This document shows positions 1 to 8,569 of a stretch of DNA of 37,351 bases, piece after piece; positions within the stretch are counted from its first letter, which is position 1; each line of letters begins with the position of its first letter. Below the pieces are notes generated by a model. The model was not told where the DNA came from. It saw only the letters and a program-made list of their open reading frames with translations, and did no database searches. Origin of the DNA: an uncultured Croceitalea sp. (GTDB taxonomy: Bacteria; Bacteroidota; Bacteroidia; Flavobacteriales; Flavobacteriaceae). The stretch is taken from contig CALEYA010000119.1 in NCBI GenBank assembly GCA_937926215.1, positions 1-37,351 on the forward strand, written 5' to 3'. Both the position numbers and the translations under genes were made by a program.

Positions 1-1
1 A

Positions 2-196
<195 letters not shown>

Positions 197-282
197 AGTA
201 TAGTTTAGAGTTCTGAATGATGAGTTTAGAGTTTATTATTTATCGTTCATATCTCATAACCCTTAACTCATAACTTAAAAAA
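197..282. repeat. Short intergenic repeats between hppD and hmgA
   Basis: The 86-base gap holds two direct copies of AGTTTAGAG (202-210 and 223-231), two copies of TCATAAC (254-260 and 268-274) and an inverted pair ATGAGTT (220-226) / AACTCAT (265-271). It looks like a degenerate palindromic intergenic element rather than a promoter; no exact TAnnTTTG box is present. The function is unknown. Confidence 0.4.
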
Positions 283-1464
283 ATGCCTATTTATCATAAA
301 TTAGGACAGTTTCCGCAAAAGCGACATACCCAATTTACCAAACCCGATGGTAGTTTATACTATGAACAACTTTTTGGCACCATTGGTTTTGACGGTATGT
401 CTTCCTTGCTATACCATGTCCATCGACCAACACAGGTAAAAGAAATTGGTGAGGCTAAGGATGTGAGTCCAAAAATTGCCGAGGCCAAGCATATTAAATC
501 CAGAAAGTTGATTGGTTTTGATGTGGCCCCTGTAGACGATTTTTTAACGTCTCGTGAACCCATGTTGGTCAATAGTGATGTCCATATTGGGCTTGCAGCT
601 CCCAAAAAATCCATGACATCCTATTTCTATAAGAATTCCGATGCGGATGAAATGCTCTTTATCCACAAAGGCACCGGAACCTTAAAGACCTTTTTAGGGA
701 ATATCCCTTTTGAATATGGGGATTACTTGATCATTCCACGGGGGATGATCTATCAAATTGAGTTTGATACGGAAGACAACCGGATATTGTATGCGGAATC
801 CTTTCATCCTATTTATACCCCAAAACGCTATCGCAATTGGTTTGGGCAGTTGTTGGAGCATTCACCCTTCTGTGAGCGCGACTATAAACTGCCGCAGGAC
901 TTGCAAACCCATGATGAAAAAGGGGAATTTGTGCTAAAGATCAAAAAACAGGGTATGTTGCACCATTTGGTGTACGCCACACATCCGTTTGATGTCATAG
1001 GTTGGGATGGTTATAATTATCCATACGGATTCTCCATCCATAATTTTGAGCCCATTACGGGACGTGTGCACCAACCGCCGCCAGTACACCAAACGTTTGA
1101 AACCAGTGCTTTTGTTATCTGTTCTTTTTGTCCTAGGCTCTACGATTACCATCCAAAAGCCATTCCTGCGCCCTATAACCATAGCAATATAGATTCTGAT
1201 GAAATGTTGTATTATGTCGATGGGGATTTTATGAGCAGGACCGGTATTGGGCCTGGCTATATTTCCTTGCATCCGGCAGGAATACCACATGGGCCCCACC
1301 CTGGCACGTATGAAGGTAGTATTGGTAAAAAAGAAACCGAGGAATTGGCCGTAATGATCGATACTTTTAAACCATTGCAGCTTACCGAGAACGCCCTAAA
1401 AATTGATGATGGCACTTATTACAAATCTTGGGTAGACGCCCCCTCTGACTCCCCCAAAGGGTGA
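283..1464 (+). CDS. hmgA: Homogentisate 1,2-dioxygenase
   Basis: The product has 393 residues, slightly shorter than the roughly 430-445 of proteobacterial and animal enzymes but in line with the shorter bacterial form. It opens the aromatic ring of homogentisate to give maleylacetoacetate, using Fe(II) and O2. The fold is a double cupin. The C-terminal cupin has the expected metal site: His300 in YNHSN, Glu307 in SDEMLYY and His336 in GIPHGPHPG, with the neighbouring active-site His330 in SLHPAG. The spacing His330 to His336 matches the human His365/His371 pair; the His300-Glu307 spacing is one residue longer than in the human enzyme. ATG at 283 follows an A-rich stretch. It lies between hppD and fahA, so it sits in a single tyrosine-degradation transcript. 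Confidence 0.95.
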   Translation: MPIYHKLGQFPQKRHTQFTKPDGSLYYEQLFGTIGFDGMSSLLYHVHRPTQVKEIGEAKDVSPKIAEAKHIKSRKLIGFDVAPVDDFLTSREPMLVNSDVHIGLAAPKKSMTSYFYKNSDADEMLFIHKGTGTLKTFLGNIPFEYGDYLIIPRGMIYQIEFDTEDNRILYAESFHPIYTPKRYRNWFGQLLEHSPFCERDYKLPQDLQTHDEKGEFVLKIKKQGMLHHLVYATHPFDVIGWDGYNYPYGFSIHNFEPITGRVHQPPPVHQTFETSAFVICSFCPRLYDYHPKAIPAPYNHSNIDSDEMLYYVDGDFMSRTGIGPGYISLHPAGIPHGPHPGTYEGSIGKKETEELAVMIDTFKPLQLTENALKIDDGTYYKSWVDAPSDSPKG

Positions 1465-1532
1465 GAACTGGATGTTAGAAAGTTGAAATTCCGAATCTAA
1501 TTCCTCAAACAAATCCTGTAGCTAAATAAAAA

Positions 1533-2753
1533 ATGATAATACACATTCCTGAAAATTCAGATTTTTCCATACATAATATTCCTTTTGGAATTTTTTCAAC
1601 ACAAGATAGAAGCCCGCGGGCCGGTGTGGCCGTAGGCGAGCATATTTTGGATTTGGCCGCGGTTGCCGAATTGGACGTCTTTGATTTCAATACTGCGGTA
1701 CTTGAAAAAGAGACCTTGAACGATTTTATTTCCCTGGGAAAAGAAATCACCAAAAAAGTCCGCAGGCATATCCAGGCATGGCTGCAAGATGACAACTCCA
1801 TCTTGGCCAACAAACCACAACTATTTGTAAAACAGTCGGACGCCCAAATGCATATGCCTGTGTATGTGGGTGATTATACCGATTTTTATTCCAGCATTGA
1901 ACACGCCACCAATGTAGGCAAAATGTTCCGTGACCCAGAGAACGCTTTACTACCCAACTGGAAACATATACCTGTGGGCTATCACGGTCGTGCTAGTTCT
2001 ATAGTCGTAAGTGGCGAAGCCGTGCATAGGCCGAAAGGACAAACCATTCCGCCCGATTCCAAACAACCTATTTTTGGACCCTCGCAACGTGTGGATTTTG
2101 AGTTGGAAATGGGCTTTATCACCGGAAAAGACACAAAACTGGGCGATTCGATTTCCACGAGCGAAGCGGAGGACTATATTTTTGGATTGGTCTTGTTCAA
2201 TGATTGGTCCGCTAGGGACATCCAAAAGTGGGAGTATGTACCCTTGGGCCCTTTCTTAGCTAAAAATTTTGCTTCCCATATTTCCCCTTGGATCGTTACC
2301 TTGGAAGCTTTGGAGCCCTTTAAGGTTTCGGGGCCGGAGCAAGAACCGGAAGTACTTCCCTATTTAAAATATGAAGGGACCAAAAATTACGATATTCATT
2401 TAGAAGTAGGTATAACCCCGGAGGGGAGCGAAGAGCAAACCGTCTGCCATTCCAACTTTAAATATATGTATTGGAACATGGCACAGCAATTGGCGCATCA
2501 TACCGTAAACGGTTGCAACATCAATGTAGGGGATTTGTACGGTTCCGGGACCATCTCCGGAAAAGACGAAAATTCTTATGGGTCCATGTTGGAATTGGCG
2601 TGGATGGGTACCAAACCCCTTAAAATGAAAGATGGCAGTGAACGAAAATTTATCAATGATGGTGATACGGTAACCATGCGCGGTTTTGCGGAAAAAGAGG
2701 GAAAACGTGTTGGTTTTGGTGAAGTTTCGGCAAAAATCCTTCCTGCAAAATAA
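1533..2753 (+). CDS. fahA: Fumarylacetoacetase
   Basis: This 406-residue hydrolase cleaves fumarylacetoacetate to fumarate and acetoacetate, the last step of tyrosine breakdown. It has an N-terminal SH3-like domain (about 1-110) followed by the FAH catalytic domain. Residues equivalent to the mouse active site are all present: Asp117 and Tyr119 in DYTDFYS, catalytic His124 in SSIEHATN, Glu190 and Glu192 in DFELEMG, Asp224/Arg228/Gln231 in NDWSARDIQKWE, Lys244 in LAKNF, Thr340 in GSGTISG and Glu354. It begins 68 bases after hmgA. No frameshift or missing key residue is seen. Confidence 0.95.
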   Translation: MIIHIPENSDFSIHNIPFGIFSTQDRSPRAGVAVGEHILDLAAVAELDVFDFNTAVLEKETLNDFISLGKEITKKVRRHIQAWLQDDNSILANKPQLFVKQSDAQMHMPVYVGDYTDFYSSIEHATNVGKMFRDPENALLPNWKHIPVGYHGRASSIVVSGEAVHRPKGQTIPPDSKQPIFGPSQRVDFELEMGFITGKDTKLGDSISTSEAEDYIFGLVLFNDWSARDIQKWEYVPLGPFLAKNFASHISPWIVTLEALEPFKVSGPEQEPEVLPYLKYEGTKNYDIHLEVGITPEGSEEQTVCHSNFKYMYWNMAQQLAHHTVNGCNINVGDLYGSGTISGKDENSYGSMLELAWMGTKPLKMKDGSERKFINDGDTVTMRGFAEKEGKRVGFGEVSAKILPAK

Positions 2754-2789
2754 GTAACATCAGTACCAAAAGCATAGAAAAGCTATAGC

Positions 2790-3689
2790 ATGACAAAAAC
2801 CATTGACCCCACTGAAATTTCGCAACAAGATTTGCACGGTATTTTATTGACCGCCGTGGCCCCAAGGCCTATTTGCTTTGCCAGTACCGTAGATGCCGAA
2901 GGCAACGTCAACCTTAGTCCTTTCAGTTACTTTAATGTTTTTAGTTCCAATCCGCCGGTATTGATATTTTCCCCTGCCAGAAGCGGCCGCGACAATAGCC
3001 TGAAACATAGCCATCAAAACGTAAAGGAAGTCCCGGAAGTGGTCATTAATATCGTTAACCATCCCATAGTGGAACAAATGTCCTTATCCAGTACGGCTTA
3101 CGATAAGGGCGTCAACGAATTTATTAAAGCAGGCCTTACCGAAGTTCCGAGCGAGAAGGTAAAACCGCCACGTGTGGGGGAAGCACCCGTTTCCTTTGAG
3201 TGTTCCGTAAGTGAGGTCATAGAACTGGCCGATACCCCCGGTGCAGGTAATCTTGTGTTGTGTAAAGTGGAACTGATCCATATCAATGAAAAATATTTGA
3301 ACGCCGATAAACTGGATACCCAGAAATTGGATTTGGTGGGCAGAATGGGTGGAAGTTGGTATACGCGTTCCAATAGGGATTCCCTTTTTGAAATCCCCAA
3401 ACCCTTGAGGACCAAGGGGATTGGTATTGACGCCTTACCGGAAGGAATTCGCAACAGCACTGTCTTAACGGGAAACAACCTGGGCAGGTTGGGTAATCTT
3501 GAGGCCTTGCCAAAAACCGAAGAAATTACTGCCTTACGGCAAGAAGATGAGCTTAAAATGTTGGCCAACAAAGTAGGCGACGATGCAGCGAACCATAAAC
3601 TACAACTGCATTGGCTGGCCCAAAGGGTGTTGGAAGATGGCGAGACCCAAAAGGCCATGACCATTTTAATGCACGCTGAAAACCTATAA
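2790..3689 (+). CDS. Flavin reductase family protein (FMN-binding split barrel)
   Basis: The product has 299 residues. About 1-205 match the flavin reductase-like split-barrel family: APRPICFASTVD near the N-terminus, LSPFSYFNVFSSNPP (the FMN-phosphate-binding region) and SPARSGRDN following. The C-terminal 90 or so residues are an extra, mainly helical, segment outside the core fold. Such proteins reduce flavin for a partner monooxygenase or act as FMN enzymes themselves; the substrate here is unknown. It sits 36 bases after fahA and only 4 bases before the aminotransferase, so it is very likely co-transcribed with the tyrosine genes. A role in that pathway is inferred from position only. 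Confidence 0.85.
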   Translation: MTKTIDPTEISQQDLHGILLTAVAPRPICFASTVDAEGNVNLSPFSYFNVFSSNPPVLIFSPARSGRDNSLKHSHQNVKEVPEVVINIVNHPIVEQMSLSSTAYDKGVNEFIKAGLTEVPSEKVKPPRVGEAPVSFECSVSEVIELADTPGAGNLVLCKVELIHINEKYLNADKLDTQKLDLVGRMGGSWYTRSNRDSLFEIPKPLRTKGIGIDALPEGIRNSTVLTGNNLGRLGNLEALPKTEEITALRQEDELKMLANKVGDDAANHKLQLHWLAQRVLEDGETQKAMTILMHAENL

Positions 3690-3693
3690 ACCC

Positions 3694-4791
3694 ATGACCG
3701 ACATTACATCCTTGTTCAAATCGTATTTGGAGCCCAAAGAAGTGTATAAAGGCGGTAAGAATCCGCCGTCCTCGCATCAAAAAATATATAAACTTTCTTC
3801 CAATGAAAACCCCTTAGGTGCCTCGCCTAAGGCAGTAGCCGCAGTAAAAAAGGTGGCAGACGATTTATCCCTATATCCTGATCAAACTGATATTCGTTTA
3901 AGACAAACGTTAGTATCCGATTTTAATAAGGAACTTACTGAAGATCAGTTTATCTGTGGCAATAGCGGGTCGGAGATTATAGATATGGTGCTCCGCGCAT
4001 TTATCAATGAGGGGGATGAGGTCATCTATTCCAACCCCTGTTTTCTTCCCTATTCCGTATTCTCTAGATGGTACGGCGCAAAACAGGTAGATGTCCCTTT
4101 GACATCGCCCAATTATGATTTGGACACGGAAGGTATTCTAAAAGCCATTACCCAAAAAACGAAAATCATTTTTTTGACCAGTCCCAATAACCCTACCGGC
4201 ACTTACATTCCAAAATCCGTTTTAGATGATTTTCTAGATAGGGTTCCAAAAAACATAGTTATTGTTTTTGATGAAGTATACCGCCATTTTGCGACAGCTA
4301 AGGATTATGTAACAGCGTTGCCATATGTAAAGGTAGGGCTACCCGTGATTGCCGTTAATAGTTTTTCCAAAACCTATGGATTAGCTGGCCAACGCATTGG
4401 CTATTGCTATACAACAGCCACTATTGCCAATTACATTCGCCAAATACATAAGCCTTTTTTACTCCCTATAACTTCCCTTGAAGCTGGTATTGGCGCTTTG
4501 AAGGATACCGATTTTATTACGAAAACTGTCGAAACCGTTTTAGCGGGAAGAAAAATGCTTGCGGAAGAGTTTGATAAACTGGGGATTACCTACTGGCCGT
4601 CTGAAGCCAATTTCTTTATTATTGATCCCCCCTACCCAGAATTTGAGTTTACGGACAAACTAATGGAGCAAGGGATTATGGTACGACCCGTTTCGCAATT
4701 TGGCGCACCGGGAAAAGTAAGGATAAGTATTGGCGATACCGAAGCCAATATTGCATTAATAAGTGCCTTAAAAAAAATAATGCCCGCTTAA
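3694..4791 (+). CDS. PLP-dependent aminotransferase, HisC-like (candidate tyrosine/aromatic aminotransferase)
   Basis: This 365-residue fold-type I class I/II aminotransferase resembles histidinol-phosphate aminotransferases. Visible motifs are SSNENPLG (34-42), TSPNNPTG with the PLP-binding Asn, FDEVYRHF with Asp193 for the pyridine nitrogen, the Schiff-base Lys226 in SFSKTYGLAGQRIG, and a C-terminal Arg in KVRISIG for the substrate carboxylate. The family includes enzymes that act on aromatic amino acids as well as on histidinol phosphate. No his gene is nearby, while hppD-hmgA-fahA are directly upstream with a 4-base gap to the previous gene. I therefore infer transamination of tyrosine/phenylalanine to feed HppD, but the sequence alone does not prove substrate. 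Confidence 0.85.
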   Translation: MTDITSLFKSYLEPKEVYKGGKNPPSSHQKIYKLSSNENPLGASPKAVAAVKKVADDLSLYPDQTDIRLRQTLVSDFNKELTEDQFICGNSGSEIIDMVLRAFINEGDEVIYSNPCFLPYSVFSRWYGAKQVDVPLTSPNYDLDTEGILKAITQKTKIIFLTSPNNPTGTYIPKSVLDDFLDRVPKNIVIVFDEVYRHFATAKDYVTALPYVKVGLPVIAVNSFSKTYGLAGQRIGYCYTTATIANYIRQIHKPFLLPITSLEAGIGALKDTDFITKTVETVLAGRKMLAEEFDKLGITYWPSEANFFIIDPPYPEFEFTDKLMEQGIMVRPVSQFGAPGKVRISIGDTEANIALISALKKIMPA

Positions 4792-4803
4792 AACGGGCAT
4801 TAT
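4777..4803. terminator. Bidirectional terminator between hisC-like gene and lipoprotein gene
   Basis: A perfect 10-base-pair stem (4777-4786 with 4794-4803) encloses a 7-base loop. It overlaps the 3' end of the aminotransferase, whose TAA is at 4789-4791. On the minus strand the stem is followed by a run of seven T, a good intrinsic terminator for the lipoprotein transcript. On the plus strand the T-rich tail (TCTATTTTGTTTA) is weaker. Confidence 0.85.
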
Positions 4804-4823
4804 TCTATTTTGTTTAGGATAAA

Positions 4824-5588
4824 TTACTGCTTGGTAAAAACCGCATCCGCACCGGTAAAATTCTCCGCGTTAATGTCGCCTCCCGCAATAATTAGGGTAT
4901 CCTCGCCCTCAAAAGTTACGGTAATGGTAACTTCTTCTTCCATATCGTTTATGAAGGTAAGTTGATCACCTTCCAAGGACCAAGCGGAATTTTCCATATC
5001 GCTCTCTTCTGGACAAGGTACGGTAAGACCAGTAGCGGTTGCCGATGGCCTCAAGAAGTTCGTCCTATTATCCACTTGAACCGTTCCATCAGCATTAAAT
5101 TCAAAAATGACAAAATCACAATCTTCCCCTACGAGAAAATCAACGATTTGTTGGGCAAAATTAAGATCATCGTCATCGACGGATTCATCAATCCTTAACC
5201 CAGAAATAATCCAAACCCCAACTAAAGGGCTATCCGTTTCCGATGTGGTTTCATCATTTCCGTCGGTTGTTTCTTCATCCGAAGTTTCACCCTCTGAGGT
5301 ATCGTCATCTGAAGTATCACCTCCTGAAGTATCTTCTTCTGAATCCCCTTCGGCCTCACCATCAGTATCTTCCTCAGTAGTGTTATCCTCATTTTCAGAA
5401 GAGCTTTCTTCGCTGCCTTCTTCACTTTCGTTTTCATTTTCATCCGCGCTTTCCGCAGCATCGTTTTCTTGCTGATTGTCATCTTCCATCGCTATTAAAT
5501 CTTGCAATGCTTCTGCATCGGCATCGGTGGAACAAGACCATGTAAAAATGGCCATTAAAATTAGGGCACTTGCTATTCTAAGTTTCAT
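4824..5588 (-). CDS. Lipoprotein with long acidic low-complexity linker and C-terminal lipocalin-like domain
   Basis: I chose ATG at 5588 (254 residues) over an in-frame ATG at 5612 because it starts directly at a typical signal peptide, MKLRIASALILMAIFTWSC, with lipidation expected on Cys19. Residues about 36-120 are almost only Asp, Glu, Ser, Thr, Gly and Asn, including five tandem pentapeptides of the form [DE]T[ST]xx at 86-110. The C-terminal part (121-254), starting at PLVGVWIISG, alternates short beta strands and has Cys157 and Cys192 that could pair; the opening resembles lipocalin-like domains of Bacteroidota lipoproteins. It lies 67 bases downstream of the DUF5916 gene on the same strand. 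The function is unknown; an envelope location is well supported. Confidence 0.8.
   Translation of the reverse strand: MKLRIASALILMAIFTWSCSTDADAEALQDLIAMEDDNQQENDAAESADENENESEEGSEESSSENEDNTTEEDTDGEAEGDSEEDTSGGDTSDDDTSEGETSDEETTDGNDETTSETDSPLVGVWIISGLRIDESVDDDDLNFAQQIVDFLVGEDCDFVIFEFNADGTVQVDNRTNFLRPSATATGLTVPCPEESDMENSAWSLEGDQLTFINDMEEEVTITVTFEGEDTLIIAGGDINAENFTGADAVFTKQ
5259..5333 (-). repeat. 15-bp tandem repeat, five copies, coding
   Basis: Within the acidic linker of the lipoprotein gene, five in-frame units of 15 bases encode DTSGG, DTSDD, DTSEG, ETSDE and ETTDG. The units are imperfect at third positions. The period is a multiple of three, so copy-number change would alter linker length without a frameshift. 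Confidence 0.75.
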
Positions 5589-5655
5589 TGTATTGTTTGT
5601 TTGGGTATGCAATGAACGCCAAAAAACAAGTTCTAGTGTAAAGTGCGGCTAGCGG

Positions 5656-8331
5656 TTACAATACAAAACGGTACGTAGCCTTTAACAAAAAGATATTCTG
5701 AGGGGTTTGTCCAAAGATATTATCCCCTAAACTTGGGAGTAAACCATTGGAGGGATTCCCCGACTGGGAAACATCTTGCGACCATACCAAAAACACTTCG
5801 GAACCCGGGATATATTCCCAGCGCAACACCAAGTTGGAGCGGAATTGCACGAATGAAAAGTCAGGGTTACCAAAACTAAAGTCGGTGACCCCGTCCAAAT
5901 TTTCATCAACGGAATAATTATCATCCAGCAAAGCTACTTGATCGGTCTCGTACTGTAAAAAACGATCGCTAAAATTTTTGGCGGTTGCGTCGGTAACGTG
6001 CTTAAAGTTGGTATAACGCCCACGGGATATAAAGGGTTGCCCCCAGTACTGTAAGGTCAAATTTGGATTGATATTGAAGTTTACCCTAACGGACATACTA
6101 AGGGTACGTTGTTGTATTTCCCCATTTAAGTAGCGTATACCGTTATCCGTTTCGATATTGTCAATGAATTGTAATTTATCATTATTAATACTATACTCCG
6201 GGGAGATACGGATCCGAAGCGCATCAATAGGCTGATACCTTACCCCAAACTCCATGGAATACCGTCTTATGGAATTATCCATAGCACGTCTTCCATTATG
6301 AAAAAAGTTGAGTCGTACCTTTTTACGGCCATCGGTGCCAATACTGTTCCAAAAGCTTACTTCTGGGGTCCTGCGCAATCTGGGTCCCCCGCGTAACGCA
6401 AAATTGGAGTATTGTACCGGGGCATAGTTAAAGCCTACATTGGAGAACCAGTTGTTGGCCCAATTTTGCCATGTATTGGTATTGAAGCGCAATTCATTGT
6501 GGTTGCCGCTAAAATCCCATGCACTCCAATGGTTGTAGTTGATCCCTACCCGTCTAAAGGTGCTGTCCGGTTTTAGGGTCTGGTACCCGATCCAAGTATA
6601 ATGCCGTATATCATCTGCCTGTCGCTGAAAACCTATATCATTGAGTTCCAGTTCCGGCGATCGCCAGGTACCACCACTCTCAAAACGCCAGTGCCCGTTT
6701 CCGATCTTACCTATTTGTAAATTACCCCCGGAACCGGTTAATGAGGTTTTTTGATCATCTACCGCTACGTGATCGGCATCTACCCTTTGGAACAATCGGG
6801 TTATGGAGCGTTGCGTATTCTCTATGGCTTCCTCACTACCCATAACGTGACTTAGGATCACATTACCACCAAAATACCAGTCCCTGTTGTTCCATTGGTG
6901 TTTAAAATCCAGCCCTCCGGTATAAGCGGAACGGTGAAGAAAATTCAACCCTTCCGTTAGGTTATCCCTGTTGGTTGCGGTGAAAACGCCGCCAATAAAA
7001 GAGTTACGCTCGTTAAAGTCTTTTTGCACGCGCCCCACGAAATAGTTGGAAAGCGGCTCTACCAATTCCCTTCTTCGCTCACCACCATCATTGATAATAG
7101 CGGCATACCGTTTTGAGGTAACGCTTTCTAGAATACCAATGGCCCATCCATTTTTGGTTTTTCCACTGAATTTTGCCGCACCAATAATTGGGGTATTGTC
7201 CGGCTGATCCACAAACTCGCCATCCACACTGGTTGCGGAACCTTGTGGACTTCTTCCAATACGCCTGGAGTAAAATACATTATCGAAACCAAAGGTATTT
7301 CCCGCTTCGGAGCGGGAAACATTGAAGTCAAAAATATTTTTGTTTTCCACAAAAAATGGTCGTTGTTCCCTAAAGAATATTTGAAATCCATCCAAAGCTA
7401 TAGCCGAGGGGTCTGCTTCTACTTGTCCAAAATCCGGATTTACGGTGAGGTCCAAGGTTAGATCATTGGTCACCCCAATTTTTGCATCGAGTCCTACGGT
7501 AATGTCCGATTCATTCCCATCCCTAAACGGATTCCCCGCTTCCGCTTCATAGGTCTCCCCACTGGTTACGGTATAAGGTTGTATTTCCAGTTGCTTTTGG
7601 GGTTCTATATTTTTAAGTCCGTGCAATTCGCCAAACTCACTTACCCAACCGGGTTGATCAATGGGCTTACGCTGCCAAAGGGAACGCTCCTCTGCCCTAA
7701 AGAACCTCCGGGTAGATTGCAGTCCCCAGATTTGGTTTTCCGCATCGCCAAATTTTAATTGACTCAAAGGAATCCTTAATTCTGCGGTCCACCCCTCACC
7801 ATCAATGTTCGTTTTGGTATACCAAATAGGATTCCAGCTACCGTCCCAATTGTTTCCGTTATTGGATACAAATTCATCACCCTTTACTCCGGCCGCCGTA
7901 ACCGTAAAGGAAAAGGCCGTTCGTTTATCGTGATAGCTATCAATGTTGAATTCTACCCAATCCCCTTCAAAACCATCACGCCTAGAAAGGCGTTTTACAA
8001 TTTTATCCGGTTCCGCATCGTAGCAACGCACTCCTATGTACAGATTTTTACTGTCGTATACTATTTTAAATTTGGTCTGATAACTAGGTGGGGTATTCTC
8101 GTCCGGTTGGTTTTCGATGTAGTCTCCTGTCCATTCCACCACATCCCATGCACTTTCATCCAAAATACCATCTATGGTAGGGCTCTCATTACCAAGTATG
8201 GACTTTGTAAGATAGATCCGTTTGGGAACTACTTCAATACTATCAGGTTTTTGGTTAGCATCTTGTAGCTCTTGCGCTTGAAGAAAGGTAGCACAGAGCA
8301 ATGCCGTCAGAAAGAGGATTGGGTTTCTCAC
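5656..8331 (-). CDS. DUF5916 family outer-membrane protein with N-terminal CBM9-like domain
   Basis: The product has 891 residues with a signal peptide (MRNPILFLTALLCATFLQAQ). Residues about 40-235 form a carbohydrate-binding-family-9-like sandwich, recognisable by PTIDGILDESAWD, YDSKNLYIGVRCYD and WTAELRIPLSQLKFG. The remainder, from about 240, is a long series of amphipathic strands rich in aromatic residues, ending in a terminal ATYRFVL strand that is typical of an outer-membrane beta barrel. The motif VNPDFGQVEADPS and FFREQRPFFVEN are hallmarks of DUF5916 proteins in Bacteroidota. The family has no settled biochemical function; surface or transport roles are assumed. It is the first gene of a two-gene minus-strand unit with the acidic lipoprotein. 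Confidence 0.9.
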   Translation of the reverse strand: MRNPILFLTALLCATFLQAQELQDANQKPDSIEVVPKRIYLTKSILGNESPTIDGILDESAWDVVEWTGDYIENQPDENTPPSYQTKFKIVYDSKNLYIGVRCYDAEPDKIVKRLSRRDGFEGDWVEFNIDSYHDKRTAFSFTVTAAGVKGDEFVSNNGNNWDGSWNPIWYTKTNIDGEGWTAELRIPLSQLKFGDAENQIWGLQSTRRFFRAEERSLWQRKPIDQPGWVSEFGELHGLKNIEPQKQLEIQPYTVTSGETYEAEAGNPFRDGNESDITVGLDAKIGVTNDLTLDLTVNPDFGQVEADPSAIALDGFQIFFREQRPFFVENKNIFDFNVSRSEAGNTFGFDNVFYSRRIGRSPQGSATSVDGEFVDQPDNTPIIGAAKFSGKTKNGWAIGILESVTSKRYAAIINDGGERRRELVEPLSNYFVGRVQKDFNERNSFIGGVFTATNRDNLTEGLNFLHRSAYTGGLDFKHQWNNRDWYFGGNVILSHVMGSEEAIENTQRSITRLFQRVDADHVAVDDQKTSLTGSGGNLQIGKIGNGHWRFESGGTWRSPELELNDIGFQRQADDIRHYTWIGYQTLKPDSTFRRVGINYNHWSAWDFSGNHNELRFNTNTWQNWANNWFSNVGFNYAPVQYSNFALRGGPRLRRTPEVSFWNSIGTDGRKKVRLNFFHNGRRAMDNSIRRYSMEFGVRYQPIDALRIRISPEYSINNDKLQFIDNIETDNGIRYLNGEIQQRTLSMSVRVNFNINPNLTLQYWGQPFISRGRYTNFKHVTDATAKNFSDRFLQYETDQVALLDDNYSVDENLDGVTDFSFGNPDFSFVQFRSNLVLRWEYIPGSEVFLVWSQDVSQSGNPSNGLLPSLGDNIFGQTPQNIFLLKATYRFVL

Positions 8332-8446
8332 GATTGTTCGTTTTTTGATTGATGCATTAAAGACCTGCCAAACCGAACTTAGTTACAGTTTTAAAATGAT
8401 TTTAAGTTTTAATTAACGTTTAAAAGGTATCCCCCTGGTTTATGCC

Positions 8447-8454
8447 TATTTTTG
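8447..8454 (+). promoter_or_regulatory. Possible distal rplM promoter (minus-7 box)
   Basis: TATTTTTG is an exact match to the Bacteroidota minus-7 consensus TAnnTTTG, but I see no TTG-type minus-33 element at the right distance. If used it would give a leader of about 110 bases in front of rplM. Confidence 0.35.
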
Positions 8455-8490
8455 ACCTTTCAAAAATTTGAAAATATTATTCAGCAACCA

Positions 8491-8521
8491 TTTGCAATTC
8501 AATCTAATAATTGTACATTTG
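8491..8521 (+). promoter_or_regulatory. rplM promoter
   Basis: TTTG at 8491-8494 and TACATTTG at 8514-8521, separated by 19 bases, match the Bacteroidota minus-33 and minus-7 elements exactly. Transcription would begin near 8525, giving a 45-base leader that opens with a small hairpin, CCCG (8525-8528) with CGGG (8534-8537). Confidence 0.8.
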
Positions 8522-8569
8522 CAGCCCGTAAATCGGGAACGATTACAGAAATTAAATACTTTTTTAAAA

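Noticed and set aside
5107-5475. Ser-rich open frame of 122 codons on the plus strand
   Set aside because: It is the antisense shadow of the Asp/Glu/Ser/Thr linker of the lipoprotein gene.
8468-8569. N-terminal extension of L13 from TTG 8468
   Set aside because: It would be encoded by the promoter and leader, and L13 families start at the DTLSYKT block, so GTG 8570 is used.
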